Assembly (NCBI GenBank): GCA_963735085.1
Contig: CAVTJP010000013.1
Location: 44,133-108,132 of the forward strand
Direction of reading: 5' to 3'
DNA: 64,000 nucleotides
Source: DATJGR01 sp963735085
GTDB lineage: Bacteria > Pseudomonadota > Gammaproteobacteria > Pseudomonadales > Azotimanducaceae
Made by a program: the position numbers and the translations under genes. The notes beneath the pieces are model-generated. The model saw nothing but the letters and a program-made list of their open reading frames with translations, was not told the DNA's origin and did not search any database. Below, piece after piece: positions 52,848 to 62,388 of this stretch (position 1 is its first letter; each line of letters opens with the position of its first letter).

Positions 52848-54103
52848 ATGCCTCCGCCCGCCCATTCCTCGATTCCCGTGCGCTGCCGTGCCTGCGACGC
52901 CGTCGTAAAGGAAAGCTTCGCCGATCTCGGCATGTCGCCGCTGGCGAATTCCTATGTACCGGCCGATCGCGCCAGCGCAATGGAGCCGTTCTATCCGCTG
53001 CACGCGCAGGTGTGCACGCAGTGCTGGCTGGTGCAACTGCAGGAATACGCGGCCGCCACCAACATCTTCGACGATTACGCGTACTTCTCGTCGTATTCGG
53101 ACTCCTGGCTCGCACACGCGCGCCGCTATACCGAGACAGATGATCAGCCGCTTCAAACTGGGACCTGATTCGTCGGTGATCGAGATCGCCAGCAACGACG
53201 GCTATCTGTTGCAGTACTTCCAGCAGGCGGGCGTTCCGGTTCTCGGCATCGAGCCCTCCGGCAACGTCGCGCAGGCAGCAATCGACAAAGGGATCCCGAC
53301 GCGCGTTGAATTTTTCGGCGTGACGGCAGCGCAAAAGCTGATAGCGGAAGGGCGGCGTGCCGACCTGCTGCTCGGCAACAACGTGCTGGCGCACGTACCC
53401 GACCTGAATGATTTTGTCGCAGGCATGGCGCTGGCACTTGCACCCCACGGCATCATCACCATGGAGTTTCCCGCATCTCGAGAAGCTCGTCGAGCAGTGC
53501 CAGTTCGACACCATCTATCACGAACACTTCTCGTACTTTTCGTTCTGTGCTGTGGAGCGGGTGTTTGCCAGACACGCTCTCACCCTGTTCGATGTGGAAG
53601 AACTACCCACCCACGGCGGTTCGCTGCGCATCTACGCCCGTCACTCGGCCGCACAACAGCACGCCGTGACCGATGCCGTTGCGGCCCTGCGACAGCGCGA
53701 ACAAGCCAAGGGCTATGAACGCATCGATCTGTACCGCGCTTTCGCGCAGCGCGTGCGCGAAACCAAATGGGCGTTGCTCGAGTTCCTGATCGACGCCAAG
53801 CGCGCGGGCAAATCGATCGTGGGTTATGGCGCCGCCGCGAAAGGCAACACGCTGTTGAACTACTGTGGCATTGGCACCGACGTGATCGACTACACGGTCG
53901 ATCGCAGTGCTTATAAGCAGGGGCGATTGCTACCCGGCACGCGCATTCCGATTTACGCGCCCGAGAAGATCGAAGAGACGAAGCCCGACTATGTGTTGAT
54001 TCTGCCGTGGAATCTGCGCGACGAGATCTCCCAGCAGATGGCGCACATCGCGCAATGGGGCGGCCGCTTCGTGGTGCCAATTCCGCGCGTAACGGTTCTC
54101 TGA
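52848..54103 (+). pseudogene. Deoxysugar C-methyltransferase, broken by two frameshifts
   Basis: Three overlapping frames together give one complete SAM-dependent NDP-hexose C-methyltransferase of about 415 residues (TylCIII type). Part 1 (52848-53168) is the zinc-binding domain, CRAC and CTQC with YAYFSSYSDSWLAH. Part 2 (about 53140-53470) is the SAM fold, VIEIASNDGYLLQYF and GIEPSGNVAQAA with LLLGNNVLAHVPDLND. Part 3 (about 53465-54103) is the C-terminal domain, YHEHFSYFSFCAVERVF, GGSLRIYARHSA and IVGYGAAAKGNTLLNYCGIG. One extra base near 53143 and one extra C in a CCC run near 53469 explain both shifts. The protein would add a branch methyl to a 4-keto deoxysugar. If the indels are real it is inactive. 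Confidence 0.85.
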
Positions 54104-54116
54104 GGTCGCCCTACCG

Positions 54117-55415
54117 ATGCCGATCTCGTCCGCAGCTGCCATGCAACAACTGATGCAAGAGTTATTTCCGATCTGCCGCAGCATCACCGGCAACGGCGTC
54201 CGCGAGACACTGAGCATCGTCGGCAAGCATATTCCGCTGACCGTGAACGAAGTGCCGTCCGGCACGCGCGTGCTGGACTGGACCGTACCGAAAGAATGGA
54301 ACATTCGCGACGCGTGGATCAAAGACCGCAGCGGACGCCGGATAGTCGATTTCCGCACCAATAATCTACATGTGGTGAGCTACAGCACGCCGGTGTCACA
54401 GCGTTGGCTGCCGCTCGCCGAACTCAAGACACATCTATTCAGCCTGCCCGAGCACCCCGACTGGATTCCATACCGCACGACCTACTACAACGAAACCTGG
54501 GGATTCTGCGTTGCGCACTCCCTGCTCGAACAACTCAGCGACGCTGAATACGAAGTCTGTATCGACTCGACGCTGGAAGACGGCAGCCTGACGTACGCCG
54601 AATGCGTCGTCCCAGGGCAAACCGACGCCGAAGTGCTCCTGTCCTGCCATGTGTGCCATCCGTCGTTGTGCAACGACAATCTGGCCGGCATCAGTCTTGC
54701 GGTGGCGCTGGTTGAACATCTGCAGTCGCTGCCCGAGCGCAGGCACACCTACAGATTGCTGTTCGTACCTGGAACCATCGGTTCAATCACGTGGCTGGCG
54801 CGCAATCGCGACGGCCTGCGCAACATAAAACACGGCCTGGTGATTACCTGTGTGGGGCACGGCGATACGTTCACCTACAAGAAGAGCCGGCGCGGCGATG
54901 CCGATGTCGATCGCGCCGCACAGCACGTGTTGAGGCATTGCGGCGAAGCCTTCGCAATTCAGGATTTCTTCCCGTGGGGCTACGACGAACGGCAGTACTG
55001 TTCGCCCGGATTCGATCTGCCGGTGGGCTGCCTGATGCGCGCGCCGCACGCGACATTTCCGGAATACCACACCTCGGCGGACAACCTGGCGTTCGTGGAC
55101 GCCAACGACCTGGTTACCTCGCTGCGTGTGTACCGCGAAGTGATCGGCGTGCTCGAAGCGAACCGATGCTTCGAAAATCAAGCCCCATACGGCGAGCCGC
55201 AACTCGGCAAGCGCGGTTTGTACACGGCGATAGGCGGTGACAGCAAAGCCGCCGAGCGCCAACTCACGATGCTGTGGATCCTGAATCTGTCGGACGGCAA
55301 ACACACGCTGCTCGACATCGCCGAGCGCGCCGATGTTCCGTTCGCGGACGTGCTTTCAACTGCGCGCGTGTTGGAACAGCACAATTTGCTGAAACCTGTG
55401 GGGGGAGCCACATGA
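54117..55415 (+). CDS. DUF4910/DUF2172 aminopeptidase-like protein with winged-helix C-terminus
   Basis: A 432-residue protein of a polysaccharide-locus family resembling M28 aminopeptidases. The N-terminal half is DUF2172-like (LFPICRSITGNGVRETLSIV, TVPKEWNIRDAWIKDRSGRR). The metal site is CHVCHPSLCNDNLAG (177-191), with further ligands in GHGD and YHTSADNLAFV. A C-terminal winged helix begins near 355 (LTMLWILNLSDGKHTLLDIA). Members occur widely in O-antigen and capsule loci but have no proven substrate; deacylation of a sugar amide is one idea. The gene follows the C-methyltransferase by 13 bases and shares ATGA with the next gene. Confidence 0.85.
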   Translation: MPISSAAAMQQLMQELFPICRSITGNGVRETLSIVGKHIPLTVNEVPSGTRVLDWTVPKEWNIRDAWIKDRSGRRIVDFRTNNLHVVSYSTPVSQRWLPLAELKTHLFSLPEHPDWIPYRTTYYNETWGFCVAHSLLEQLSDAEYEVCIDSTLEDGSLTYAECVVPGQTDAEVLLSCHVCHPSLCNDNLAGISLAVALVEHLQSLPERRHTYRLLFVPGTIGSITWLARNRDGLRNIKHGLVITCVGHGDTFTYKKSRRGDADVDRAAQHVLRHCGEAFAIQDFFPWGYDERQYCSPGFDLPVGCLMRAPHATFPEYHTSADNLAFVDANDLVTSLRVYREVIGVLEANRCFENQAPYGEPQLGKRGLYTAIGGDSKAAERQLTMLWILNLSDGKHTLLDIAERADVPFADVLSTARVLEQHNLLKPVGGAT

Positions 55416-56344
55416 AACACCTACTGAAACAAGCGCTCTGGCACGCCTCACCGGCGTTATTCAAGCTGGTTACCAAACCCAGTCGTGGCCAGACGTTCTC
55501 CATCGGCATGTTCACCGGGCGCTCGCCGTTCGGGCTGGGTAGCCCGCAGCACGTGAGCAATCCCGTGATGACGCGTGAACAGGTGACCGATGTACCCGCC
55601 GCTTTCGTGGCTGACCCATTCATGGTGCGCGACAAGACGGGCTGGTACATGTTCTTCGAAGTGCTGAATTCGGCCACCCGCCTCGGCCAGATTTCCGTGG
55701 CTACCAGTGCTTGCGGATTCAAATGGACGTACATCGGCAGCGTGCTGAAGGAGCCGTTTCATCTCGCGTATCCGCACGTATTCGAGGCCGATGGCCACTT
55801 CTACATGGTGCCCGACACGCCCGATCAAGGGGTCATTCTGTATCGCGCCTCCGCATTCCCTTCGGGCTGGGAGCGCATCGACACACTGCTGAGCGGTGGC
55901 CGCTTCTCGGATAGCTCGATCTTCAGATTCAACGGAAGCTGGTGGATGCTGACCGCGTGGTCGCCACTGCCATCGGATTCGAAATCGCTGCGTCTGTTCT
56001 TTGCAGACGAACCGACCGGGCCCTGGCAGGAACATCCGGCGAGCCCCGTTGTGACGAACAGCAAAGGCAAATCCCGCCCTGCCGGACGGGTGGTTGCACG
56101 GCGCGGCAGCGTGGTGCGTTTCGCGCAGGTAGGCTATCCGGCCTACGGCAGCCACGTGCGCGCGTTCGAGATCGAAGAACTGACTCGCTCCACCTACCGG
56201 GAGCGCGAGCAGCACCCCAAGCGCCCGATACTGCAAGGCTGCGGCAACGGCTGGAACGCCGACGGCATGCATCATGTTGATGCACATGAACTGGCCGACG
56301 GTGCGTGGATCGCGTGCGTGGACGGGTGGTATGCACAAACATGA
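55412..56344 (+). CDS. Five-bladed beta-propeller glycosyl hydrolase/transferase-like protein
   Basis: A 310-residue protein with repeating blade motifs: VADPFMVRDKTGWYMFFEVL, IGSVLKEPFHLAYPHVFEAD, GHFYMVPDTPDQGVILYRAS and FSDSSIFRFNGSWWMLTAWS. The pattern resembles GH43-like propellers and the domain found in glucosamine inositolphosphorylceramide transferase-type bacterial proteins, which often sit in polysaccharide loci. It may bind or modify the glycan. The start at 55412 overlaps the previous stop (ATGA). The C-terminus (GGNGWNADGMHHVDAHEL-like) is typical of the subgroup. Its stop overlaps an ATG (56341) that seems to have been the original start of the following acyltransferase. Confidence 0.75.
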   Translation: MKHLLKQALWHASPALFKLVTKPSRGQTFSIGMFTGRSPFGLGSPQHVSNPVMTREQVTDVPAAFVADPFMVRDKTGWYMFFEVLNSATRLGQISVATSACGFKWTYIGSVLKEPFHLAYPHVFEADGHFYMVPDTPDQGVILYRASAFPSGWERIDTLLSGGRFSDSSIFRFNGSWWMLTAWSPLPSDSKSLRLFFADEPTGPWQEHPASPVVTNSKGKSRPAGRVVARRGSVVRFAQVGYPAYGSHVRAFEIEELTRSTYREREQHPKRPILQGCGNGWNADGMHHVDAHELADGAWIACVDGWYAQT

Positions 56345-56441
56345 TGGCAGTGCCAACCGCGACCATCGGATAGTGCATCGCTGATCGCACGCTGGGACGC
56401 GCGACATCGACGATACGCTTGCGGCGCAATGGGACGCGCTG

Positions 56442-57470
56442 TTGGCGAATTCGGACGTCAACGTGGTGTTTCTCACATCGGGTTGGCTGCGCGCATGGCA
56501 TGAAACGATCGGCCGCGACGCGACTGTGTTGTTCAGTCAGGTGAGATGTGACGGACAACTCCTCGGTGCCGCAGCGTTTCAGACCTCGTCGGATTCGCCG
56601 GGCGTAATCGAATTCGCCGGCAGGGGCCCTTCCGACTACGCGGATTTCATCATTCACGAGTCTGTGAGCGAACAGCTCCGCGCCAAGATCATCGCTCAGT
56701 TGCTGCAATTGGCGAGGCGGGAAACACCTGGATTCCGTCATTTCAAACTCGGTCGCCTGCAACCCGAGAGCAAGACGCCGCACGCGATCAGTGCGCATGC
56801 GCATGGCTTCCATGCCACCGCTATCGGCCACGTCGACGCGCCATTCATGGACATGTGCCATGTGGACGATCGGCTGCGGAAGAAGAGCCTGCGCCGGCAC
56901 GAGCGCGGTCTGGCGCGGCAGGGAGCCGTGACTGCGGACACACTGACGACAACCAACGACATATTGCCACTGCTCGATGCGTTCTTCTTCGAACAGCACG
57001 TGGCACGCTGGAGATCCGCCGACTCGGAGAGCCTGTTCACGCAACCGGTGAATCGGGATTTCTATCGCGCGGTGACACGACACCTCGGCACGACCGGCCA
57101 ACTGCGTTTCACGGTGATTCGATTGGACGGTGTGCCAATCGCCGCGCACTTCGGTTTCCTGCAGGCCGGCCGATTCATCTGGTACAAGCCCTGCTTCGAC
57201 CCGGCGCTCGCGAAGCTGTCACCGGGCGAGGTGCTGATCAAGAAACTGCTGGAGCGCGCACAACAGGAAGGCGCGACCGAGTTCGATTTCACGATTGGCA
57301 GCGAACCGTTCAAGTATCGTTTTTCATCGGGCGTGCGGCGGGTGTTCTATCTGCACGTTACGGATTCGCGATTTACTGCCATGGCGCGACGAGGACGGGT
57401 GTTGGCTGGTCAAGCGTTGGTAAGGCTCCGCGGTCGGGATCACACCACACACAAACCGAAGTCAACGTAA
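56442..57470 (+). CDS. FemAB/CelD-like GNAT-fold acyltransferase, 5' end damaged
   Basis: A 342-residue readable frame beginning at TTG. It has the doubled GNAT layout of BioF2/CelD-type proteins: FLTSGWLRAWHETIG at the front, KSLRRHERGLARQG in the middle, and FGFLQAGRFIWYKPCFDPAL, KLSPGEVLIKKLLERAQQEG and FDFTIGSEPFKYRFSSG at the back. Such enzymes attach acyl or aminoacyl groups to sugars or peptides in polysaccharide biosynthesis. Natural family N-termini (about 30 residues) lie upstream in other frames: an ATG at 56341 overlaps the previous stop, opens MMAVPTATIG and stops, while TLAAQWDALLANSDVNVVFL is read just before and through 56442 in the present frame. One or two indels in 56341-56441 are likely. 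Confidence 0.75.
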   Translation: MANSDVNVVFLTSGWLRAWHETIGRDATVLFSQVRCDGQLLGAAAFQTSSDSPGVIEFAGRGPSDYADFIIHESVSEQLRAKIIAQLLQLARRETPGFRHFKLGRLQPESKTPHAISAHAHGFHATAIGHVDAPFMDMCHVDDRLRKKSLRRHERGLARQGAVTADTLTTTNDILPLLDAFFFEQHVARWRSADSESLFTQPVNRDFYRAVTRHLGTTGQLRFTVIRLDGVPIAAHFGFLQAGRFIWYKPCFDPALAKLSPGEVLIKKLLERAQQEGATEFDFTIGSEPFKYRFSSGVRRVFYLHVTDSRFTAMARRGRVLAGQALVRLRGRDHTTHKPKST

Positions 57471-57577
57471 GCAATGCGCCACACACAGTACACTACGATC
57501 ACAGCACTTGTGGCGACGTGAGCGTCTGATCTGCATCAATCCGCATGGCCACGAAATTGCGAAACTAGATTCTTCAT

Positions 57578-58689
57578 ATGGCACGTATATGTATGCTTCT
57601 TCCCAGTCACTGGGCTGCTGCTAAAGGTGGCGCCGAGTTACAAGCACACTCGTTCGCCGACTACCTTGCGCGAAATACCGACCACGAAGTGTCATACCTA
57701 GCCAAACGGACCCCTGAAACTTGCGATTGTTACAGCTATCAAATAGCGAGGTTCAACGGGTTGTGGCCGCAAAGATTCGGGATGTTCGGCGACGCATGGT
57801 CGCTCTTCCGTGCACTTAGTCAGCTGAAGCCGGATTTGATTATCCAGCGAGTCGCATCAGCGTACACAGGAATTGCCGCGGCTTATGCTCTTCACCACGG
57901 ATCCAAGCTCATCTGGCACGTATCCAGCGATCGCGACGTGACCAAAAGACCCGAGCTGCCAGTGGGGCCATTCGCCAAATTCGTAGACACTCTGATTTTC
58001 AAGCAGGGTGTTCGATACGCAACAGCAATCGTCACCCAGACCCAGGATCAGGGGAAGATTCTGCAAACGAATTATGGGCGCAGTCCGAACGCAACTATTC
58101 CAAATTTTGCGATCGCACCGCCAAAGACTTGGAGAAAGCCTCACCAGTTCACTGTTCTTTGGGTCGCGAACCTGAAACCACTCAAGCAGCCGGAGCGTTT
58201 CATTCAACTAGCGAACAATCTGGTCCGCCACGACATCTCGTTCAAGCTAGTTGGGAGACACGACGATGGGCCTTGGTGTACATCGGTCTTAGAGCAGATA
58301 GCTCGATCAAGAAACGTTGAGTACCTGGGGAACTAGAACTCGAAGAAGTAAATGCTCGACTTGAACAAGCTCATCTCCTCGTGAACACCAGCTTGTTCGA
58401 AGGTTTCCCGAACACCTTTATTCAAGCGTGGCTCCGTGAGGTACCGACCCTGACTCTCGGAGTAGATCCCGACGGACTGATCAACTCGTCGAGTCTCGGG
58501 TATTGCGCCCCATCGATCGACGCATTGACGAATAAAGTTCTTGAGTACCATCGCGATCGTCCAGCTCTCGCGGCGATCGGTGCGGAAGCGCGCAGATTCG
58601 CAATAGAAAGGTTTTCTATCAGCAACGCACGCGCGATGGTCAGTCTTGTCGACCAAGTACTACAGAACGAATCGAAAAGCCTTGGGTGA
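57578..58689 (+). pseudogene. Glycosyltransferase family 4, broken by one frameshift
   Basis: The N-terminal GT-B domain (57578 to about 58336) reads MARICMLLPSHWAAAKGGAE, LKPDLIIQRVASAYTGIAAA and FTVLWVANLKPLKQPERFIQ. It stops at 58336 just where the donor domain should continue. The next frame reads LEEVNARLEQAHLLVNTSLF, EGFPNTFIQAWLREVPTLTL and FSISNARAMVSLVDQVLQNE, ending at 58689. Inserting one G in the GGGG run near 58329 joins the two into one protein of about 370 residues with an intact EGFPNTFIQAW donor site. It begins the lower-GC part of the locus. Its end overlaps the sulfotransferase start as GTGA. Confidence 0.85.
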
Positions 58690-59651
58690 AAGCCTCCAGC
58701 GGGAATGATATGAGCAGCCTCCAGACGTCAGATATGCCAAGAACCGTCATCTTTGTAGGTGGAACGTCCTACAGCGGATCCACGCTACTCGACATGATGT
58801 TGGCGAACGACGCAGCCGGACTCTCGTGTGGAGAGGTCCACGCGGTTTTCTATCCGTTTCGGCCACATCATCTACAGCTAGAAGGCTTGAGCGAATCGAT
58901 CGATTGGCGAGCCATGAAAGCATCTGGTCCAAAAAATCTGTACCTAAACCTTTTCGAACGATTTCCGGAGACTCGATTTATCGTCGACTCCAGCAAATCT
59001 CCACTCTGGATCTTTGAGAGGTCAATGGAACTGAAAGCAATGGGCATACGGACAGAGAACATCCTAATCTGGAAATCGCCCAGCGAATTCCTTGCGTCCA
59101 GACGAAAGAGAGGACAAGAAGGGGGCTGGCAGAAGGAATGGATTAACTATCATCGCTATTATTTCACCCTTATCGAGTCGTGGCGAAGCGTGAAATACCG
59201 TAGCCTCGTTGACGATCGCTCAACCCTTCCAGCCATCTGCGCAAGCCTTGGAATTCCCTATTTCCCCTCGAAAGAACGTTATTGGAATCGGGATCAACAT
59301 ACAGTGTTTGGGAATGATTCAGCCCGAATTCACCTACACGACAGGTCATCCAACGAGTTTGCGAAGGTCCAAGACTCGCTGAGCACCAGAATAGATCATT
59401 TCCACCTGACAGGGCATAGGACAATTTCATACACCCCGACTGCGGATCAGACCGTGGTGAAAGATCAAGGAGAGCGCGTCCGACAGGTATTGCAGGCGCT
59501 CGAGGAGCGCGACGTCCTCGCGCTCATCGAGAAGCACTCGAACGATCAGAGTTTGGCAAAGGACCTTCAAGTGAGCAGTTGGTACCATCGATATCAAATC
59601 GTCAAAGCCAAATATGGTCTCAAATGGCTCTTGGACACGATTGGCCGGTGA
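58686..59651 (+). CDS. Sulfotransferase family protein
   Basis: A 321-residue sulfotransferase of a group different from that at 42.9 kb. The phosphosulfate loop is VIFVGGTSYSGSTLLDMMLA (21-40). The 3'-phosphate region is RFIVDSSKSPLWIFERSMEL with ENILIWKSPSEFLASRRKRG. A C-terminal coiled or charged region (about 260-320) follows. It would sulfate the nascent glycan. GTG 58686 overlaps the preceding stop; ATG 58710 is an alternative. Two different sulfotransferases in one locus indicate more than one sulfated position. Confidence 0.88.
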   Translation: MKASSGNDMSSLQTSDMPRTVIFVGGTSYSGSTLLDMMLANDAAGLSCGEVHAVFYPFRPHHLQLEGLSESIDWRAMKASGPKNLYLNLFERFPETRFIVDSSKSPLWIFERSMELKAMGIRTENILIWKSPSEFLASRRKRGQEGGWQKEWINYHRYYFTLIESWRSVKYRSLVDDRSTLPAICASLGIPYFPSKERYWNRDQHTVFGNDSARIHLHDRSSNEFAKVQDSLSTRIDHFHLTGHRTISYTPTADQTVVKDQGERVRQVLQALEERDVLALIEKHSNDQSLAKDLQVSSWYHRYQIVKAKYGLKWLLDTIGR

Positions 59652-59674
59652 CTTCTCACCACCGGAAGTCGGCG

Positions 59675-60910
59675 ATGCGGCAGATCAAACACCGAACTGA
59701 CAACCCTACGGCTGCACCAACGCCCCGTGGCCGCATAATCTGGCTGGCACCAGATCGATTCGACGTAAAACCAGACAAAAGCAGTTGGATTGAGATGGGT
59801 CGATGCCTTCGTGAACTCGGCTGGACGGTGACCATCCTTACCGGCCGAAAAGCCGCTATCGGCAAAACCACCGAGACCTTTGGGGGAATTGTCGAGTGGG
59901 TGCCCGCTACGGATTTGCCGTTTGTGTTTCGAATTTCTCTACTCCTTGGAATGGCACGATGGCTACGCTGCAATGCCAAAGGCGATGATGTGATCATCAT
60001 GAACGAAGATGCCCTATGGCTCGTTCCACACCTCCGGCGATTGAATGTTCGCTTCATTCATCTCGATTTTCGAACGCTTCCGGTAGACACACACCGTTGG
60101 AAGAAACGCTTCGATCGATTTCTGTTCTGGCGGATAGCGATCAAGGCTTTCGGACGCAGAGTTGATGGCTATTCATTTATAACCGAGCGTCTTCGACGAA
60201 TTGTGGAATCCGAGTTCTCAATCGGTGCGCGAGATCACGCGATTTGGCACTCAGGTGTGAATCTCGACCGATTCAGCGTGGGCGCGGCGAAGAAAGCTGG
60301 TCGTGGAGACCCATTCACACTTTTCTACCATGGTTCTATCAGCAGGACGCGCGGACTTGGCCTTGTGATTGAAGCGATTGCTCTCGGTAAGCTTCCAACA
60401 ACGTTTCAGTTCGTAGTCGTTGGAGATGGACCAGACCGGAGCGACCTTGAGAAACAAGCGAACGCACTTGGCCTTAAGGCACAGATTCACTTTAAAGGGT
60501 TTGTGCCCTACGAGGAAATAGTAGGAGAAATCGCAAAGTCTGACGTGTGCATTTGCCCACTGCCTGACCGTCTTGAATGGAACGTATCAAGCCCGCTCAA
60601 GGTCTTCGAATACATGGCTTGCGGCAAACCAATGATCTTGACACCAATTCCTGCCCACCAAGATGTGCTTGGTGATTCCAGCTTCGTGGTTTGGACTCAA
60701 GGTTTCGACGCCGCCGACTTTAGCCTGGCAATTCGTAAGGCAATCTTGAGTCGAACAGAACTCACGAGCAGCGCTGAACAGGCGCCGGCGGTCGCAAGGG
60801 ACCGTTTCGAATGGCGCGTTCAAGCATACGAACTACATCAGTATCTGACGCGGAAGCGCGATGTACCAGCAGCGAATCGGCGTGGACCATCGACAGAGCC
60901 GATGGTATGA
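59675..60910 (+). CDS. Glycosyltransferase family 4
   Basis: A 411-residue GT-B enzyme: RGRIIWLAPDRFDVKPDKSS, VEWVPATDLPFVFRISLLLG, FTLFYHGSISRTRGLGLVIE, FQFVVVGDGPDRSDLEKQAN, the donor site VCICPLPDRLEWNVSSPLKV and FEYMACGKPMILTPIPAHQD. The start is chosen at ATG 59675 (GGAAG upstream); a GTG at 59648 overlapping the sulfotransferase stop is also possible. Its stop overlaps the start of the Wzy-like gene as ATGA. GC content is lower than in the first half of the locus. Confidence 0.9.
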   Translation: MRQIKHRTDNPTAAPTPRGRIIWLAPDRFDVKPDKSSWIEMGRCLRELGWTVTILTGRKAAIGKTTETFGGIVEWVPATDLPFVFRISLLLGMARWLRCNAKGDDVIIMNEDALWLVPHLRRLNVRFIHLDFRTLPVDTHRWKKRFDRFLFWRIAIKAFGRRVDGYSFITERLRRIVESEFSIGARDHAIWHSGVNLDRFSVGAAKKAGRGDPFTLFYHGSISRTRGLGLVIEAIALGKLPTTFQFVVVGDGPDRSDLEKQANALGLKAQIHFKGFVPYEEIVGEIAKSDVCICPLPDRLEWNVSSPLKVFEYMACGKPMILTPIPAHQDVLGDSSFVVWTQGFDAADFSLAIRKAILSRTELTSSAEQAPAVARDRFEWRVQAYELHQYLTRKRDVPAANRRGPSTEPMV

Positions 60911-62342
60911 AAATCCTACTTCCGACCAGCGTATTCTTGGCCGTGTTTTTCGTTGATTTGCTTATGCGGGAAATTCCAGGGCTGCCGAACTCGTTCAAGT
61001 ACCTGCCCGACCTAGCAATCGCACTGTCCGGAGCAGTTGCAATTGGAAAGATAGTGCTAACAGGCCGTATTGGATCAATCCCGCTACGCTATTGGCTGCT
61101 CTTTCTCGGTTTCTCGTATGTCGCGATCTCGGCTGCCGTAGTAAATGGGGTATCTCCCGATGTGACAATTGGAGGAATACGATTCTACTTTCGATACATA
61201 CCGCTATTCCTATTGCCCTTTGCATTTGACTACTCCGACAAAGATCTACGGCGACTCTTTATTCTCCTTGTCGCGCTGGCCCTAGTCCAAATCCCGGTGG
61301 CGTTCAAGCAACGATTCATCGAATATGCGAAAGTCGTGAGTGGCGACGTGATCACTGGAACTCTCAGCCTCTCCACTAGCCTCACATTGTTCTGCATCGG
61401 AATGATAATCGTAGTGCTTGCACTGTACGTAGATAAGCGCGTGAGCCTGCGAGTTGCGGCGCCCCTTGGCCTTCTGTTCCTCTTGCCCGCCGCAATCAAC
61501 GAGACCAAGGTAACCCCAATTGCCTTAGGGTTTGGTGCCATCGCAATATTGGTGGCCCGAGGCCATCGATTGAAGCCAACGCAATTCTTGATTCTTTCGA
61601 TTTCCGGCGCGTTGCTGCTCGGCGTCTTCGTTGGAGTCTACGATCATCTGTACAAGCGCGACGGTTCTGGCGGCTATCTAGACTTCATCACATCCCCCAA
61701 AGATGTCTTGAATGGGTACAGCCTTCGAGGAGTGACAGCAAAAAAATTCGAGCTTGCGCGCGACATCCAACTCGTCGCAAAGCCAGTTCGACTAACGGAG
61801 CAGGCGACTTGGATCGGCCGACTTGACAGCGTCACGATGGCATTCAGCGTGCTGCACAGGCAAGACCTGCCTCGCCTAATCTTCGGCTTGGGGATCGGGA
61901 GCATCAGTAGCGATTTCGGCACCGGTGGGCAATACCGTTATCTTTCCAATGAACTTGGCGGAACAATGACCACAGTGACCCAAACTCTATGGGAGACAGG
62001 TCTTTCAGGTACGGTTTTGTCCCTAGTGCTAGTTGCATGCTTTACGCGTGACGCATGGAAAGGCTCCAGATCGCAAGCCATGGCGGGTAGCATCTGTCTG
62101 GCTATGTTTGGCATCTCTTCCGCAGTTCTGCTAACCTTCTCTACGCGAACTACGTGCTCCTCTACGAGGCCACCTGCCTCTTCGCCTTCTTTAGTGCGGT
62201 GGTTGTCCGAAGATCAAATGGGCACTCCGCGGCAGCGAGAAAATGGGCCACCCAAGGAAAGAAACCATCACGGGAAGAACTGCGGCGCTACGCGAAAGAC
62301 ACTGGCGGTAGCACGCGCGGTGCCAAGGTGTACGTGCGATGA
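60907..62342 (+). pseudogene. O-antigen polymerase/ligase-like membrane protein, frameshift near the C-terminus
   Basis: A polytopic protein with about ten to twelve membrane helices, for example IPLRYWLLFLGFSYVAISAA, DLRRLFILLVALALVQIPVA, SLSTSLTLFCIGMIIVVLAL and LLFLLPAAINETK. It has the large periplasmic loop of Wzy/O-antigen ligases (near 260-360, including RLIFGLGIGSISSDFG). It would polymerise or ligate glycan repeats. After VLLTFS near 62140 the frame becomes basic low-complexity sequence. The next frame has the natural last helix and tail (YVLLYEATCLFAFFSAVVVR), ending at 62342. A single-base deletion or two-base insertion around 62115-62145 accounts for it. The start overlaps the previous stop (ATGA). 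Confidence 0.82.
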
Positions 62343-62388
62343 AACTCAGTACACGCATTTGATTGGAATCAGGCATCTTCTAACCCGA

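Noticed and set aside
53140..53480. Programmed frameshifting in the C-methyltransferase
   Set aside because: No slippery heptamer or downstream structure is evident, the homologues are single-frame, and similar breaks occur in several neighbouring genes, so decay or sequence error is more likely.
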